Notes under the pieces: generated by a model
Database searches by the model: none
Told to the model about the DNA's origin: nothing
Seen by the model: the letters and a program-made list of their open reading frames with translations, nothing else
Part shown: positions 33,575-43,138 of the stretch, piece after piece
Layout: each line of letters opens with the position of its first letter
Numbering within the stretch: position 1 is the first letter of the stretch
From: BJGV01 sp964194745
GTDB lineage: Bacteria; Pseudomonadota; Gammaproteobacteria; Burkholderiales; Nitrosomonadaceae
Direction: 5' to 3'
Assembly: GCA_965248035.1 (NCBI GenBank)
Contig: OZ252054.1
Coordinates: 310,001 to 374,000, forward strand
DNA length: 64,000 nt
Position numbers and translations under genes: made by a program

Positions 33575-35392
33575 TCAATGTAATTCCTTGTAAATCTTCT
33601 CAGCCAAAGTACGGCTAATACCCTTTACCTGTTGCAATTCTTCAATGCTTGCGGTCAGCACACCCTTTAACCCTCCAAACTGAACCAACAGGTTTTGACG
33701 AAGCTTGTTACCAACGCCTCTAATTTCCATTAGATATGAATTGACTCTGGATTTACCACGCTTAGCGCGATGCCCTTGAATCGCAAAACGGTGAGCTTCA
33801 TCACGAATTTGCTGAATTAGATGTAAGCCCGGGTGTTCCTTAGGTAATTGTAGCGGTTTTTTTGTACCGTAAAATATCAATTGTTCCAGACCAGGTTTGC
33901 GCTCCCTCCCCTTAGATACCCCAACCAAAGTCGCATAATTTAATCCGAGTTCCACCAACGCTTCCTGGGCGGCGTTTACTTGCCCTTTACCACCATCGAT
34001 AAGAATCAGATCAGGTAACCTGCCCTCTCCTTCAGCAACTTTATGGTAGCGCCTTGAAAGAACATCACGCATGGCAGCAAAATCGTCCCCTGGTGTGATG
34101 CCACCAATGTTGTAGCGACGATATTCGTCATTGCGCATAGAGTAATTATCGTAAACCACGCAGGATGCAACAGTGGCCTCACCTTGAGTATGGCTAATAT
34201 CAAAGCATTCGACGCGAGTAAGACTTGAAACTTCAAGAGCATGCTGTAAAAATTGCAGTCGTTCTTCCTGGTTAACCAGTCGACTCAACTGTTGTTCCAA
34301 CCCAAGGTGCGCATTTTTTGTTGCCATATCCAGCCACACACGCCGATCGCTTTTGGGATTGAGACTGATTACAGTTTTGTGTCCAGATTGCTCAGTAAGG
34401 GAAGCTTGCAGTGCTTCCCTGTGGATCTTCTCGCCCACAATAATGAGAGGCGGAACAACGCGATTCAGATAATGTTGGGAAAGAAAAGCTTCCACTGCAG
34501 CTGGTGGGTCGTAACCTTCTGCATTTTGAGGAAAGAAATTCTTATCTCCTAAGTGTCGCCCTCCTCTCACCATGGCTAGATTGACACAAATCTTTCCACC
34601 GCTACGCTGAATAGCGCAAGCTACAACATCTACATCCAAAGCTTTGCCACTATCAACAAACTGCTTTTCTCGAACTCTCCGCAATGTCTGAATTTGGTCA
34701 CGAAATGAAACAGCCCGCTCATAATCTAAGTCATTGGCAGCATTCCGCATTTTTACAGCAAGGCTTTCAAGCACCTCAGTTTGTTTCCCCTGCAAAAATA
34801 ACTCAGCATTTTTAATATCCTCTCGATAAGCCAGGTTAGTGATCATTTTGACGCATGGTGCACTGCAACGTTTGATCTGATACAACAAGCATGGACGGGT
34901 ACGATTATTAAAAACACTATCCTCGCAAGTGCGGATACGAAATACCTTTTGTAATAACTGAATACTCTCTCTTACAATCCCCGCATTTGGAAAGGGACCA
35001 AAGTAATGATACTGTTTGTTAAGCGCTCCCCGGTGGAAACCAAGACGAGGAAAAGCATGTTTTGTCAAGACAAGATATGGGTATGATTTATCATCTCTAA
35101 ACAGTATGTTATATCGTGGTGTTAATGTTTTTATTAAGTTATTCTCAAGTAGCAGTGCTTCAGATTCAGACCGGGTAACAGTAGTCTCAATCCCTGTTAT
35201 TTTGGATACCATTAACCTGGTTCTAGGTGCTAAATTGGTTTTTTGGAAATAAGAGGAAACACGCTTTCTGAGATCAATAGCCTTGCCAACATAAATTACC
35301 TGTCCCGCCGAATTTAACATGCGATAAACCCCTGGCTGAGAAGGCAAGCTTGAGTATATTGCTTTAGCATTAAAAACAGGAACTGCTGACAA
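33575..35392 (-). CDS. uvrC: Excinuclease ABC subunit C
   Basis: About 605 residues: GIY-YIG nuclease (SSLPSQPGVYRMLNSAGQVIYVGKAIDLRKRVSSYF), UvrB-binding UVR helix pair (NAANDLDYERAVSFRDQIQTL), RNase H-like second nuclease (VECFDISHTQGEATVASCVV) and C-terminal tandem HhH (LLVQFGGLKGVLTASIEELQQVKGIS). It makes both incisions in nucleotide excision repair. The frame opens at 35437, but a TTG at 35392 (MSAVPVFNAKAI), preceded by GGAG, avoids overlap with the tautomerase gene and matches the family N-terminus. Confidence 0.95.
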   Translation of the reverse strand: MSAVPVFNAKAIYSSLPSQPGVYRMLNSAGQVIYVGKAIDLRKRVSSYFQKTNLAPRTRLMVSKITGIETTVTRSESEALLLENNLIKTLTPRYNILFRDDKSYPYLVLTKHAFPRLGFHRGALNKQYHYFGPFPNAGIVRESIQLLQKVFRIRTCEDSVFNNRTRPCLLYQIKRCSAPCVKMITNLAYREDIKNAELFLQGKQTEVLESLAVKMRNAANDLDYERAVSFRDQIQTLRRVREKQFVDSGKALDVDVVACAIQRSGGKICVNLAMVRGGRHLGDKNFFPQNAEGYDPPAAVEAFLSQHYLNRVVPPLIIVGEKIHREALQASLTEQSGHKTVISLNPKSDRRVWLDMATKNAHLGLEQQLSRLVNQEERLQFLQHALEVSSLTRVECFDISHTQGEATVASCVVYDNYSMRNDEYRRYNIGGITPGDDFAAMRDVLSRRYHKVAEGEGRLPDLILIDGGKGQVNAAQEALVELGLNYATLVGVSKGRERKPGLEQLIFYGTKKPLQLPKEHPGLHLIQQIRDEAHRFAIQGHRAKRGKSRVNSYLMEIRGVGNKLRQNLLVQFGGLKGVLTASIEELQQVKGISRTLAEKIYKELH

Positions 35393-35397
35393 AACTG

Positions 35398-35586
35398 TTA
35401 TTTCTCCTTGCCCAGCAATTCCCCTCCGATAGCCCAATTCTCATGAGATAATTCGTCAAAGGCAATATAGGTGTATGACTTCGGCTTGTGAGTAACACGT
35501 TCTAGAGTATCAGTTATTTCCGTAGCTATTTTTTTCTTTTGCTCACGGCTAAGTTCTCCAGCGATACGAATATTTACATAGGGCAT
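35398..35586 (-). CDS. 4-oxalocrotonate tautomerase family protein
   Basis: 62 residues, MPYVNIRIAGELSREQKKKIATEITDTLERV. Pro-2, the catalytic base after Met removal, is present, and the length is that of the small tautomerase subunits that form hexamers. It lies between the UDG and uvrC genes with 2- and 5-base gaps, so probably co-transcribed; its physiological substrate is unknown. Confidence 0.88.
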   Translation of the reverse strand: MPYVNIRIAGELSREQKKKIATEITDTLERVTHKPKSYTYIAFDELSHENWAIGGELLGKEK

Positions 35587-35588
35587 AA

Positions 35589-36263
35589 TTATCCTTTAGT
35601 TTTTATGTGAAGCGCTAAATTAGCACAAATTTTTTCAAACACCTGTTCGAACATCCTAGCAGTTAGGCGTTTAGTTTGAGTATTGTAGCGGCTACAATGG
35701 TAGCTGTCATATAAAATCAGATTGTTAGGCAACGTATGAATAAAGCCGTGCCCAAACGGATAGGCTTTAGGTTTTAGTCCCAAAGCCATCAACCCAGCCC
35801 GGTGAGCTACAGTACCCAAAGCAAGCAATGCTCTTCCCTCTCCTGCCGCAAAACTTTCAATCTCTGCCGAAAGATATCCATTACAGTTACGAATTTCATT
35901 CGGCTCCGGTTTGTTTCCGGGTGGTAAGCACTTGACCGCATTGGTGATACGGCATCCGATAAGTTGCAGGTTATCAGTTGTAGAAACTGACTCTTCACAA
36001 CTGGAAAAACCAAATTTATACAATATTCTATATAGTAGAATTCCCGCAAAATCTCCGGTAAAAGGCCTACCAGTTCGGTTTGCGCCGTGCATACCTGGAG
36101 CCAGCCCGATAATAAGAAGCTTAGGTGCTATATCACCAAAAGCTGGGACAGGCCGCGCATGATAACTTGGGTAGCCGGCTTTAACCTCATCCAGAAATTT
36201 TACCAATCGGTTGCATTTGCAACAGGTAATTGAAAATTTTGCTTGCATAGGGTTCTCGATCAC
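35589..36263 (-). CDS. Uracil-DNA glycosylase, family 5-like (Fe-S)
   Basis: 224 residues, or 219 from ATG 36248. An N-terminal CCKC plus later cysteines (IGCRITNAVKCLPPGNKP) can bind a 4Fe-4S cluster; motif 1 is LLIIGLAPGMHGANRTGRPF and the C-terminal motif is YDSYHCSRYNTQTKRL. These fit UdgB (family 5) enzymes that remove uracil and other deaminated bases. The operon with uvrC makes a repair cluster. Confidence 0.87.
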   Translation of the reverse strand: MIENPMQAKFSITCCKCNRLVKFLDEVKAGYPSYHARPVPAFGDIAPKLLIIGLAPGMHGANRTGRPFTGDFAGILLYRILYKFGFSSCEESVSTTDNLQLIGCRITNAVKCLPPGNKPEPNEIRNCNGYLSAEIESFAAGEGRALLALGTVAHRAGLMALGLKPKAYPFGHGFIHTLPNNLILYDSYHCSRYNTQTKRLTARMFEQVFEKICANLALHIKTKG

Positions 36264-36554
36264 CTTGAATCAGCAGTAAGTAGGTAGCATATTTTTGATG
36301 CTCAATTCAAATTCTGCAACGTGTATTCTTTCGACAGTCTTCTTCATGCCAGTTCACGTCTATAATTGCTCCCACTGCGTTCGTCGTAGAGAGTATCCTA
36401 AAATTGGATCAAATCTGAACGGTTTAACTATCTGATTCATTCTGACGTACGAATCTAAGTATATCTCGTGAAATTCAGCCTCTACGAAATGGAAAACTTA
36501 AAAACCTTTTACTCAAATATTTCTCACTATCGACTAGCGATAATTAAACGTTTT

Positions 36555-37271
36555 CTATCCGGCAGATAATGGAACTATCAGAGAAGACTCCAACAGAACA
36601 TCGACACCCGTTTTCGGCATGATCGCCCGTGCGGGAATATTTTTACCTTTTCGCCACTTAGCCACAGCCATATGCTTAGATTCACCATTAATCAGAAACA
36701 TAACTTGCCGCGAACGGCTCAAACGTGCTGCACTCATGGATACCCGCTGCAGTGGTGGTTTTGGTGCATCAAATATCGCTAGTGTATCCGGTGAATCAGG
36801 TGTAATTCCCCATTCGTGCTCAGGAAACAAGCTTGCCGTATGGCCGTCCTCACCAAGCCCCAGAAATGCTAAATCAAATATTCCGATGGATCGCAACGTT
36901 TGGGCATATTCGCAAGCAGCTCGACTTGCACCAAGCTCAACTGGAATAATATATATCTGACTTTCAGGAATCGGTACATGGTCGAGCCATGCTTCTCCAG
37001 CCATACGAGAGTTTAGTTTTGAATCATTCGGTAGTAGACAACGCTCATCGCTGAAATAGATGTGCCATGCTGACCAATCAGTCTGGATAGAACGCAATTG
37101 TTGGTAGATTCCACGCGGCGTATCCCCACCAGAAAGTACTAAATGAAATTGTCCGCGCTGCTGAACCGCCATGGTGGAGTTATCAAGAATTGTACGCAAT
37201 GCTGCGTAGCGCATCGCTGATTGATCAGCTACCGCATGCCATCGATAACGTCCTAGCTTGGCAGAATTCAT
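36555..37271 (-). CDS. pgl: 6-phosphogluconolactonase
   Basis: 238 residues of the DevB/SugarP isomerase type: LVLSGGDTPRGIYQQL, WHIYFSDERCLLPNDSKLN, FDLAFLGLGEDGHTASLFPEH. It hydrolyses 6-phosphogluconolactone in the oxidative pentose phosphate path. Single gene; about 290 bases before it (36264-36554) show no feature. Confidence 0.93.
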   Translation of the reverse strand: MNSAKLGRYRWHAVADQSAMRYAALRTILDNSTMAVQQRGQFHLVLSGGDTPRGIYQQLRSIQTDWSAWHIYFSDERCLLPNDSKLNSRMAGEAWLDHVPIPESQIYIIPVELGASRAACEYAQTLRSIGIFDLAFLGLGEDGHTASLFPEHEWGITPDSPDTLAIFDAPKPPLQRVSMSAARLSRSRQVMFLINGESKHMAVAKWRKGKNIPARAIMPKTGVDVLLESSLIVPLSAG

Positions 37272-37350
37272 TGTATCTACAAATCCCTATACACCTTTAT
37301 ATTCATACTCTGTATTGTATTAAATCTAAGGACTCGAATAAACGATCAAA

Positions 37351-38115
37351 CTAAGAATTATTTTTCCAATCGCGGATAGTGGCTAATACGCTAATAGGGT
37401 CCGATAACGGTTTACCAAGATAATTACTGGCATTGTGGATGACTTCAGGTTGGCTACAACGCAAGAATGGATTGCAGTTCTTTTCCATTACAATCGTTGA
37501 AGGTAGAGTGGGCAAATTTAGCGCGCGTTGTTTTTCTGCAGATGCTTTGAGTTCGATAAGTGCCTGGTTACCTGGCTCAACTTCTTTAGCAAAATGGATG
37601 TTGGCCAGCGTGTACTCATGACCACAATAAACCAAAGTTGTAGCAGGCAAACTCGCCAGTTTCTGCAATGAAGTGTACATTTGTTGTGCGGTACCCTCGA
37701 ATAATCGTCCACAGCCGCAGGCAAATAGTGTGTCGCCACAAAACAGTAAGTTTGCGCCATAATACGCAATGTGTCCTGCAGTATGACCGGGGATATCTAG
37801 CACACTAAAACCGAGTGAGAATTCGGCCAATTGAATGCTGTCACCTTCTTTGAGGCAATGTGTAACTGTGGGAATTAATTCACTTCCTGGCCCATAAACT
37901 GGTACTGAAAATTCCCGCAGCAATGCAGCGTTGCCACCAACGTGGTCGTTATGATGATGGGTATTTAGTATGGCAATAAGCTTTAGATTCTCACGTCGCA
38001 AGAAAGCTAGAACTGGTGTAGCGTCACCCGGATCTACCACGGCAGCATGGTGTTGATCACGAATGACCCAGATATAATTGTCGGTAAATGCACTTACTGG
38101 AACAATATGGAACAT
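37351..38115 (-). CDS. gloB: Hydroxyacylglutathione hydrolase (glyoxalase II)
   Basis: 254 residues. The metallo-beta-lactamase motif THHHNDHVGG binds the dinuclear metal site; further ligands are in DIPGHTAGH and LLFCGDTLFACGCGRLFEG, and the C-terminal glutathione-binding CNPFLR is present. It completes methylglyoxal detoxification. It is divergent from the methyltransferase gene with only 25 bp between start codons. Confidence 0.95.
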   Translation of the reverse strand: MFHIVPVSAFTDNYIWVIRDQHHAAVVDPGDATPVLAFLRRENLKLIAILNTHHHNDHVGGNAALLREFSVPVYGPGSELIPTVTHCLKEGDSIQLAEFSLGFSVLDIPGHTAGHIAYYGANLLFCGDTLFACGCGRLFEGTAQQMYTSLQKLASLPATTLVYCGHEYTLANIHFAKEVEPGNQALIELKASAEKQRALNLPTLPSTIVMEKNCNPFLRCSQPEVIHNASNYLGKPLSDPISVLATIRDWKNNS

Positions 38116-38140
38116 GGTGTCTAGGATAAATTAAAATTCT

Positions 38141-38998
38141 ATGCCTAGTAAAGATGATGAATATTTCTGGCAAGTTGTAAATAAATTGCCTCCCCCCGCA
38201 AATGATATCTTGATATTATATATGCCAATGCAAAATCAACAACAGTGGTTTGATACCTGTCTTGGTCAATACTTACTAGAACGGGAGCAAAGCTACTTCG
38301 ATCAAGTAGTGATGGATGTATTTGGCTACAATGCCATACAAGTCGGATTTCCACAGCATGCCTTTCTACGTACTAACCGTATGCCTCTTCAGTTTTGTAC
38401 GGGTACCGAGGAAGGAACTGTGCTTCTAGCAGCTCCTGATTTCTTACCAATCGAGAGCAACAGTATAGATCTAATACTCCTACCGCACGTACTCGAATTT
38501 AGCTCAAATCCACATCAAATTCTACGTGAAGTACAACGCGTACTGATGGCTGAAGGTCATGTGATTATCTGTGGCTTCAATCCTCGAAGTCTTTGGGGCG
38601 TACGCCAATGGTTTGGATCTGCAAGACACAGCTTCCCCTGGAATGGAAATTTCATCTCGCTACCGCGGCTAAAAGGTTGGCTAGCTCTACTAGATTTTGA
38701 GATGACCGCGGGTCGGCTATGTTGTTATGCTCCACCTATCAATCAGGAAAAATGGCTGCGACGGTTTAATTTTATGGAGTTTTCAGGAGATCGATGGTGG
38801 CCAATTTCTGGTGGTGTATATTTTCTGCAAGCAGTTAAGCGTGTTCATGGTATGCGTGTTATCAAGCCTGAATGGAAAGACGTACTCGCTGCCAAGCGAA
38901 GAATAGCTCCGATTGCTAATAAACTCAACGGAAACGTAACTGAAGAGAATCCACGAATATCCGCACGTAACCAAACTAACGTGAGAAGTATAAAGTGA
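38141..38998 (+). CDS. Class I SAM-dependent methyltransferase
   Basis: 285 residues, Methyltransf_11 type: FLPIESNSIDLILLPHVLEFSSNPHQILREVQRVLMAEGHVIICGFNPRSLWG covers motifs II-post I. The usual glycine-rich motif I is degenerate. This gene is conserved between gloB and rnhA in many beta/gammaproteobacteria (YafE/YafS-like position); its substrate is unknown. Stop overlaps rnhA by ATGA. Confidence 0.82.
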   Translation: MPSKDDEYFWQVVNKLPPPANDILILYMPMQNQQQWFDTCLGQYLLEREQSYFDQVVMDVFGYNAIQVGFPQHAFLRTNRMPLQFCTGTEEGTVLLAAPDFLPIESNSIDLILLPHVLEFSSNPHQILREVQRVLMAEGHVIICGFNPRSLWGVRQWFGSARHSFPWNGNFISLPRLKGWLALLDFEMTAGRLCCYAPPINQEKWLRRFNFMEFSGDRWWPISGGVYFLQAVKRVHGMRVIKPEWKDVLAAKRRIAPIANKLNGNVTEENPRISARNQTNVRSIK

Positions 38999-39468
38999 AA
39001 GCAAAGCATGCTGGTAATACTGATGCGTCTGATGTAGTACAAATATTTACTGATGGCGCTTGTAAAGGCAATCCTGGTATTGGTGGCTGGGGCGCCTTGA
39101 TGCAATATGGCGGACAGACAAGGAGTTTATCTGGAGGTGTAAAGGTTACTACCAATAACCGGATGGAATTACTCGCAGTGATACGTGCTCTTGAAGCCTT
39201 AACGCGACCATGCAAAATATGGTTGCATACTGATTCTAAATATGTACAAAAAGGCATTTGCGAATGGATACATTCCTGGAAAAAACAAGATTGGCGTACT
39301 TCAGATAAGAAGCAAGTAAAAAATAATGATTTATGGAAACAACTTGATCAACTTGCACAACAGCACCAAATAGAATGGTTCTGGGTACGCGGGCATTCTG
39401 GGCTTGATGGCAATGAACAAGCAGATAAACTTGCCAACCAAGGGGTAGAATCAGTTATTAAGGAATGA
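38995..39468 (+). CDS. rnhA: Ribonuclease HI
   Basis: 157 residues. Catalytic carboxylates are in FTDGACKGNPGIGGWG (Asp), NNRMELLAVIRALE (Glu), LHTDSKYV (Asp) and GNEQADKLAN (Asp), with basic-protrusion KKQDWRTSDKKQVKN. It removes RNA from RNA:DNA hybrids. In relatives dnaQ follows directly; here dnaQ is 6.7 kb away. Confidence 0.96.
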   Translation: MKAKHAGNTDASDVVQIFTDGACKGNPGIGGWGALMQYGGQTRSLSGGVKVTTNNRMELLAVIRALEALTRPCKIWLHTDSKYVQKGICEWIHSWKKQDWRTSDKKQVKNNDLWKQLDQLAQQHQIEWFWVRGHSGLDGNEQADKLANQGVESVIKE

Positions 39469-39509
39469 AAATGAAACTATGAAGAAAAATCGATAGTTAT
39501 TTTTAGTTT

Positions 39510-39560
39510 GGGGCTGTCCTAGATAACGCCTAAAGACAGCCCCTAGTATTTTTATACTAG
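39510..39560 (+). terminator. Double hairpin after rnhA, containing one arm of a flanking repeat
   Basis: GGGGCTGTC and GACAGCCCC (39510-39543) form a 9-bp stem, followed directly by CTAGTAT-TTTT-ATACTAG (39543-39560). Within the first loop lies TGTCCTAGATAACGCCTAAA (39515-39534), whose exact reverse complement is at 46090-46109. It may terminate rnhA and may also be the left end of an inserted cassette. Confidence 0.6.
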
Positions 39561-39630
39561 CTAATTAGAGTTGATACTAAATTTGAAAGAAGCTCACGTT
39601 TTTAATTGAGACAGTGAGAAAAGGGCAATT

Positions 39631-41277
39631 ATGAAATACGAGAATGACATCTTAAATAGAACACATTCATACGTATGGTGTTTCATAATCTGTTTCGTTA
39701 TTGCAATTTTATTTGTAACCGGAATACCTCCCGACGGGGCATTTTCTTGGGCAGATTCCCCGAGGCATGCCTTAAATGGTGCATTTAAAATGGACATGTT
39801 TAAGGATATGCCGACAAGCGACCCGGTTGGTTATGCTTATGATTATTATTCCCAATTCCCAGCTTTAACCATTTTATTCTATCCACCACTTTATTCGTTT
39901 ATTTTAGCGCCGTTTTATGCGATTTTTGGTGTTTCGCAAGAAACTGCATTATTAGCAGGTTTTGTTTGCTATTGTTTTTTTGCAGTTGGAACTTATTATC
40001 TAGCGCGGTTTTGGTTAAGTCCTTTTGCATCATTTGGGGCTACATCAATATTGTGTGTGGCTCCGGAAATAGCATTTTGGGGCCGGCAGGTGATGTTAGA
40101 AATACCCGTTTATGCTTTTATGGTATGGAGTGCCTATCATTTAAATCGTTATGTCCGTACCGATCAAATAAAATATCTATACTTTAGTATCGCCTTGTTA
40201 GTTTTAGCGGATTATACGAAATCTCCTGTTGTTTTTATTGCCCTGCCTTATCTTGTTATTTTATTCCGGTATCGTGGAATGGAAGTATTTAGAGATAAAC
40301 ATAATTATACTATTTTGGCACTTGCCGTATTAGGTATGATTCCCATGATATATATTACGTTTGAATTCGGTCAATCGAATATTCAGGCCGCTACAAGCTC
40401 ACCAGAGGCCATCAATGATACATTCACGCTTGAAGTCTTATTTTGGTATTTCACTAGAATTCCAACTCAACTTGGATGGGCTACTATTATTGGTTTGTTT
40501 GTTGCCTTTGCTACATTTGTTTTTTGGACAGAAGATAAGATAAAAGCAATTAAAAATGGTTTATTTCTAATTCTTTGGTTTGTTGTTGGATATATTTTCT
40601 ATACAGCTATTGAATTAAAACTCCTCAGATTTAGCATTCATATGATACTGCCTCTGGCATTATTTGTCGGCTTTGCTTGCGATAAAATTAATGAGAAGAA
40701 GCAATATCTAGGAAGTGGTTTTATTGCCATCATTATGGTTTTAACATTTGTTGAGCCAGTGACTACGCGTCCTGTTGAATATGTTGCTGGCTATAATGAT
40801 ATTGTCAAAAAGGTAACTAAATTAGCACCACAAAACAGTAATGTCTTATTTTCCGGATACCGCGATGGTTCATTTATCTTTGCAATGCGCGCCATTGGTG
40901 ACAGGCCGGATGTCAGTACAGTAAGGTCCGATAAATTATTGCTTCGTATTGCCTCAAGACGTGAGTTAGGCGTAGAGGAAAAAAATTATTCCATTGAAGA
41001 AATAGCCGAGCTTATAAATAAGTTTGCAATTCATTATGTTGTTGCACAGCCAGATTTTTGGACTGATTTAGAACAAATGAAACTTTTGCAAACATTGCTC
41101 GAAAGCGATCAATTTGAGTAAATTCAACGCTTTAAAATGGAAGCTAATTATAACGCTGACGAGAAAGAGCTTGTCATATATAGAAATTTAGGTGATGTGG
41201 CAGCTGGGCCGATTAATATCAAAAATGAACTTTCCCTCATTGGAAGAACTATTTCAAACAATAATCCTAATGATTGA
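39631..41277 (+). pseudogene. Glycosyltransferase family 39-like membrane protein, C-terminus cut by in-frame TAA
   Basis: A GT-C type membrane enzyme with about ten transmembrane helices. Near the N-terminus are GAFSWADSPRHALNGAF and FYPPLYSFILAPFYAIFG, the catalytic-loop and aromatic patterns of ArnT/GT39 transferases that use polyprenyl-phosphate sugars. Translation stops at TAA 41119-41121 after 496 codons, but the same frame goes on for 52 codons of convincing protein (RFKMEANYNADEKELVIYRN) to a TGA at 41275-41277. The truncated product might still work. Confidence 0.7.
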
Positions 41278-41618
41278 ACATGCTGAAAATGAGAATTAAA
41301 CAAGTGGCTACTTTGTACCGAAGGCGGACTTTCATTTTGGCCTAAGTTAGTTTATTTATTAGACACAAAAAACCCCAACTCATGTCGAGGTTCTTCTATT
41401 TGCCCCCCCCTTAGCCATCTATTATCCCAGATTCATTCAAATGTACTCAACTCAATTGCAATGAGGTCTTTTATGTGATTTTTATTACAGAATAAATTTG
41501 CCCGTTTGAGTAATGTTCCAAGAATATTTAGTCAAGGAAAGTGTTTAATACACATGATGCAGCATTCTAAATAATTTGCACAAAACGCGATAATTAAATT
41601 ATCAAGGAATTGAGAATT
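41278..41618. other. Intergenic region before the UbiA gene
   Basis: 340 bases without an ORF. A weak hairpin with AACCCC and GAGGTT arms near 41374-41395 could be a terminator. A/T-rich sequence before 41619 probably holds the promoter of the UbiA-GtrA-HAD operon. Confidence 0.35.
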
Positions 41619-41752
41619 ATGAGTGATAATGTAACAGCAGATACCCAAAAGGCAGATACCAAAATGGCAACCATAAAAAAATATATAGCAATTGCAAGGC
41701 CCGACCATTGGTTTAAAAATATTTTTATGCTGCCGGGCACTGCCCTTGCATT
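41619..41752 (+). pseudogene. UbiA-family prenyltransferase, 5' part, interrupted by IS copy 2
   Basis: MSDNVTADTQKADTK..., then YIAIARPDHWFKNIFMLPGTALAL, the N-terminus of UbiA-type phosphoribosyl/polyprenyl transferases (ARP.HW.KN.F). The element enters after CTTGCATT. Removing it and one duplicate joins this part in frame to 44104 (LALTMSTAPLNQDIL). Confidence 0.85.
41745..41752. repeat. 8-bp target-site duplication, left of IS copy 2
   Basis: CTTGCATT, repeated at 44096-44103 on the other side of the element. Confidence 0.93.
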
Positions 41753-41757
41753 GGGAT

Positions 41758-42332
41758 TTATGTAGTTGTTACCGGACTGCCATGTAACGGGGTAATCTGT
41801 TTGGCTAACTCAAATGTTCGCTGTTTCAGCGTGGAAAGCAGGTTGTCATAGGCATCGGTATTGGCGAGGAGGCAGGCTGTGAGACCAGTCACCTCCCCGG
41901 ACTCAATCTTTTGCTGCACCAATCCCCATTCTTCACTCAATGTAAGGAGATACGATTCGGCCCCTCGATAAACCTGCCGTAAGGCCAACCCTTCTAAATC
42001 AGCCTGCTTGTACCGCTCACGGAGTGACGTTTTCACAGAGAGGGCGACAGGTCGTCGAGGATGATATAACACCACATCAAAATCCGCATTCGGCACATGT
42101 GCAAATCGGGCTTGGTAGTAGAAGGGGAGGACTCCCTCTTGTTTCAGGGTTTCACAGGTCAGAAATTCGAGCATCCGGCCGTTGATCGAAGGGTTGGACG
42201 GGAACTGCTTATGATAGCGAGCACACCCGTCCTTAATGATTGAGAGGGCCGTTGATAGATTAACTGCTCCAACACGGCGCAGTAGATTTTCCCTGCCTTA
42301 TCGGTAAGGATTTCCTCAATGAGAGATTGCAT
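41758..42332 (-). pseudogene. Restriction-endonuclease-like passenger gene, one base short
   Basis: ATG 42332, inside the methyltransferase 3' end, reads MQSLIEEILTDKAGKIY...LEQLIYQRPSQ. Near 42240 one base is missing, and the frame then continues IIKDGCARYHKQFPSNPSINGRMLEFLTCETL. FDVVLYHPRRPVALSVKTSLRERYKQADLEG looks like a PD-(D/E)XK core (Asp, then S-V-K), and the P-S-I-N-G-R segment is common in type II restriction enzymes. The full length is about 191 residues. Downstream of the SPPY methyltransferase, it is the likely restriction half. As read, only the piece from 42174 (138 residues) has an intact frame. Confidence 0.65.
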
Positions 42333-43138
42333 TCCTTGAAAATCCGATCTCTGGTCAGCTCACAATATTTGGGCTCTTTCTCAAGACCAATGGCTTGCCG
42401 ACCATGTCGGATCGCTTCTATCATAGTAGTGCCCATAGTAGTGCCCGATCCGACAAACGGATCAAACACCGTGTCCCCGATAAACGAGAATATCTTGATG
42501 CAGCGTTTCGGCAGTTCTCTTGGAAATGGGGTCTCATGACCAATCCGTTTCCTGCTCTCTCCATTGAATGACCATGACCCCAACGACCATTCCTTAAATT
42601 CCTCGGCGCTAATATCGTTGTTTCCAGGGCGCTCACGTTTCCACGTATCTTTATAGAGCACAATAATGGTTTCCACAGGGGCAATGACATGAGGGGCGCT
42701 GGCTGACTTCCAACTCCCCCATGCCGTGCGACGGGAGATATTGCCTTCATTCCACAGAATAGTCGCATGATAGCACCACCCGGCCTCCATTGCTAATCGC
42801 GTGATGTCTGCTGAAAGCGGTTGCTTGCCATTCTTGTTTTTATCCAGCGAGACATTGACGCATAAGCGACCGGTCGATTTCGTCCAATGAAAACAATTCG
42901 TCAGCCACTGTTTAGAAAAGTTCAAATAGGCGTCGTAGGGCAATGAATCATCTTGTTGGGCACCAGAATATGCTTTGCCAACGTTATAGGGGGGAGAGGT
43001 CACAATTAAATCCACGCTTTCTCTCGTGATCGAAGCACGGAGTGTGGCGTCTCCCTGGATCAAGCGGTGAACGAGTGGGGAGTGAGCAAAAAGCACATCC
43101 ACAGCCGAATCCAAGAGGCCGGTCCCTACGGCGCTCAT
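42260..43138 (-). CDS. DNA amino-methyltransferase of IS copy 2 (with 4-residue insertion)
   Basis: 292 residues, nearly identical to the copy at 2230-3096: TSPPYNVGKAY and FDPFVGSGTTM. A perfect 12-bp tandem duplication (42422-42433 and 42434-42445) inserts GTTM directly after the SAM-binding VGSGTTM, which could affect cofactor binding. One substitution, Ala to Thr in HETPFP, also differs. The ATG overlaps the transposase stop. Confidence 0.85.
   Translation of the reverse strand: MSAVGTGLLDSAVDVLFAHSPLVHRLIQGDATLRASITRESVDLIVTSPPYNVGKAYSGAQQDDSLPYDAYLNFSKQWLTNCFHWTKSTGRLCVNVSLDKNKNGKQPLSADITRLAMEAGWCYHATILWNEGNISRRTAWGSWKSASAPHVIAPVETIIVLYKDTWKRERPGNNDISAEEFKEWSLGSWSFNGESRKRIGHETPFPRELPKRCIKIFSFIGDTVFDPFVGSGTTMGTTMIEAIRHGRQAIGLEKEPKYCELTRDRIFKECNLSLRKSLPIRQGKSTAPCWSS

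Noticed and set aside
34006..34552. Opposite- and alternate-frame ORFs within uvrC
   Set aside because: They overlap a complete, clearly recognisable uvrC and show no independent signals.
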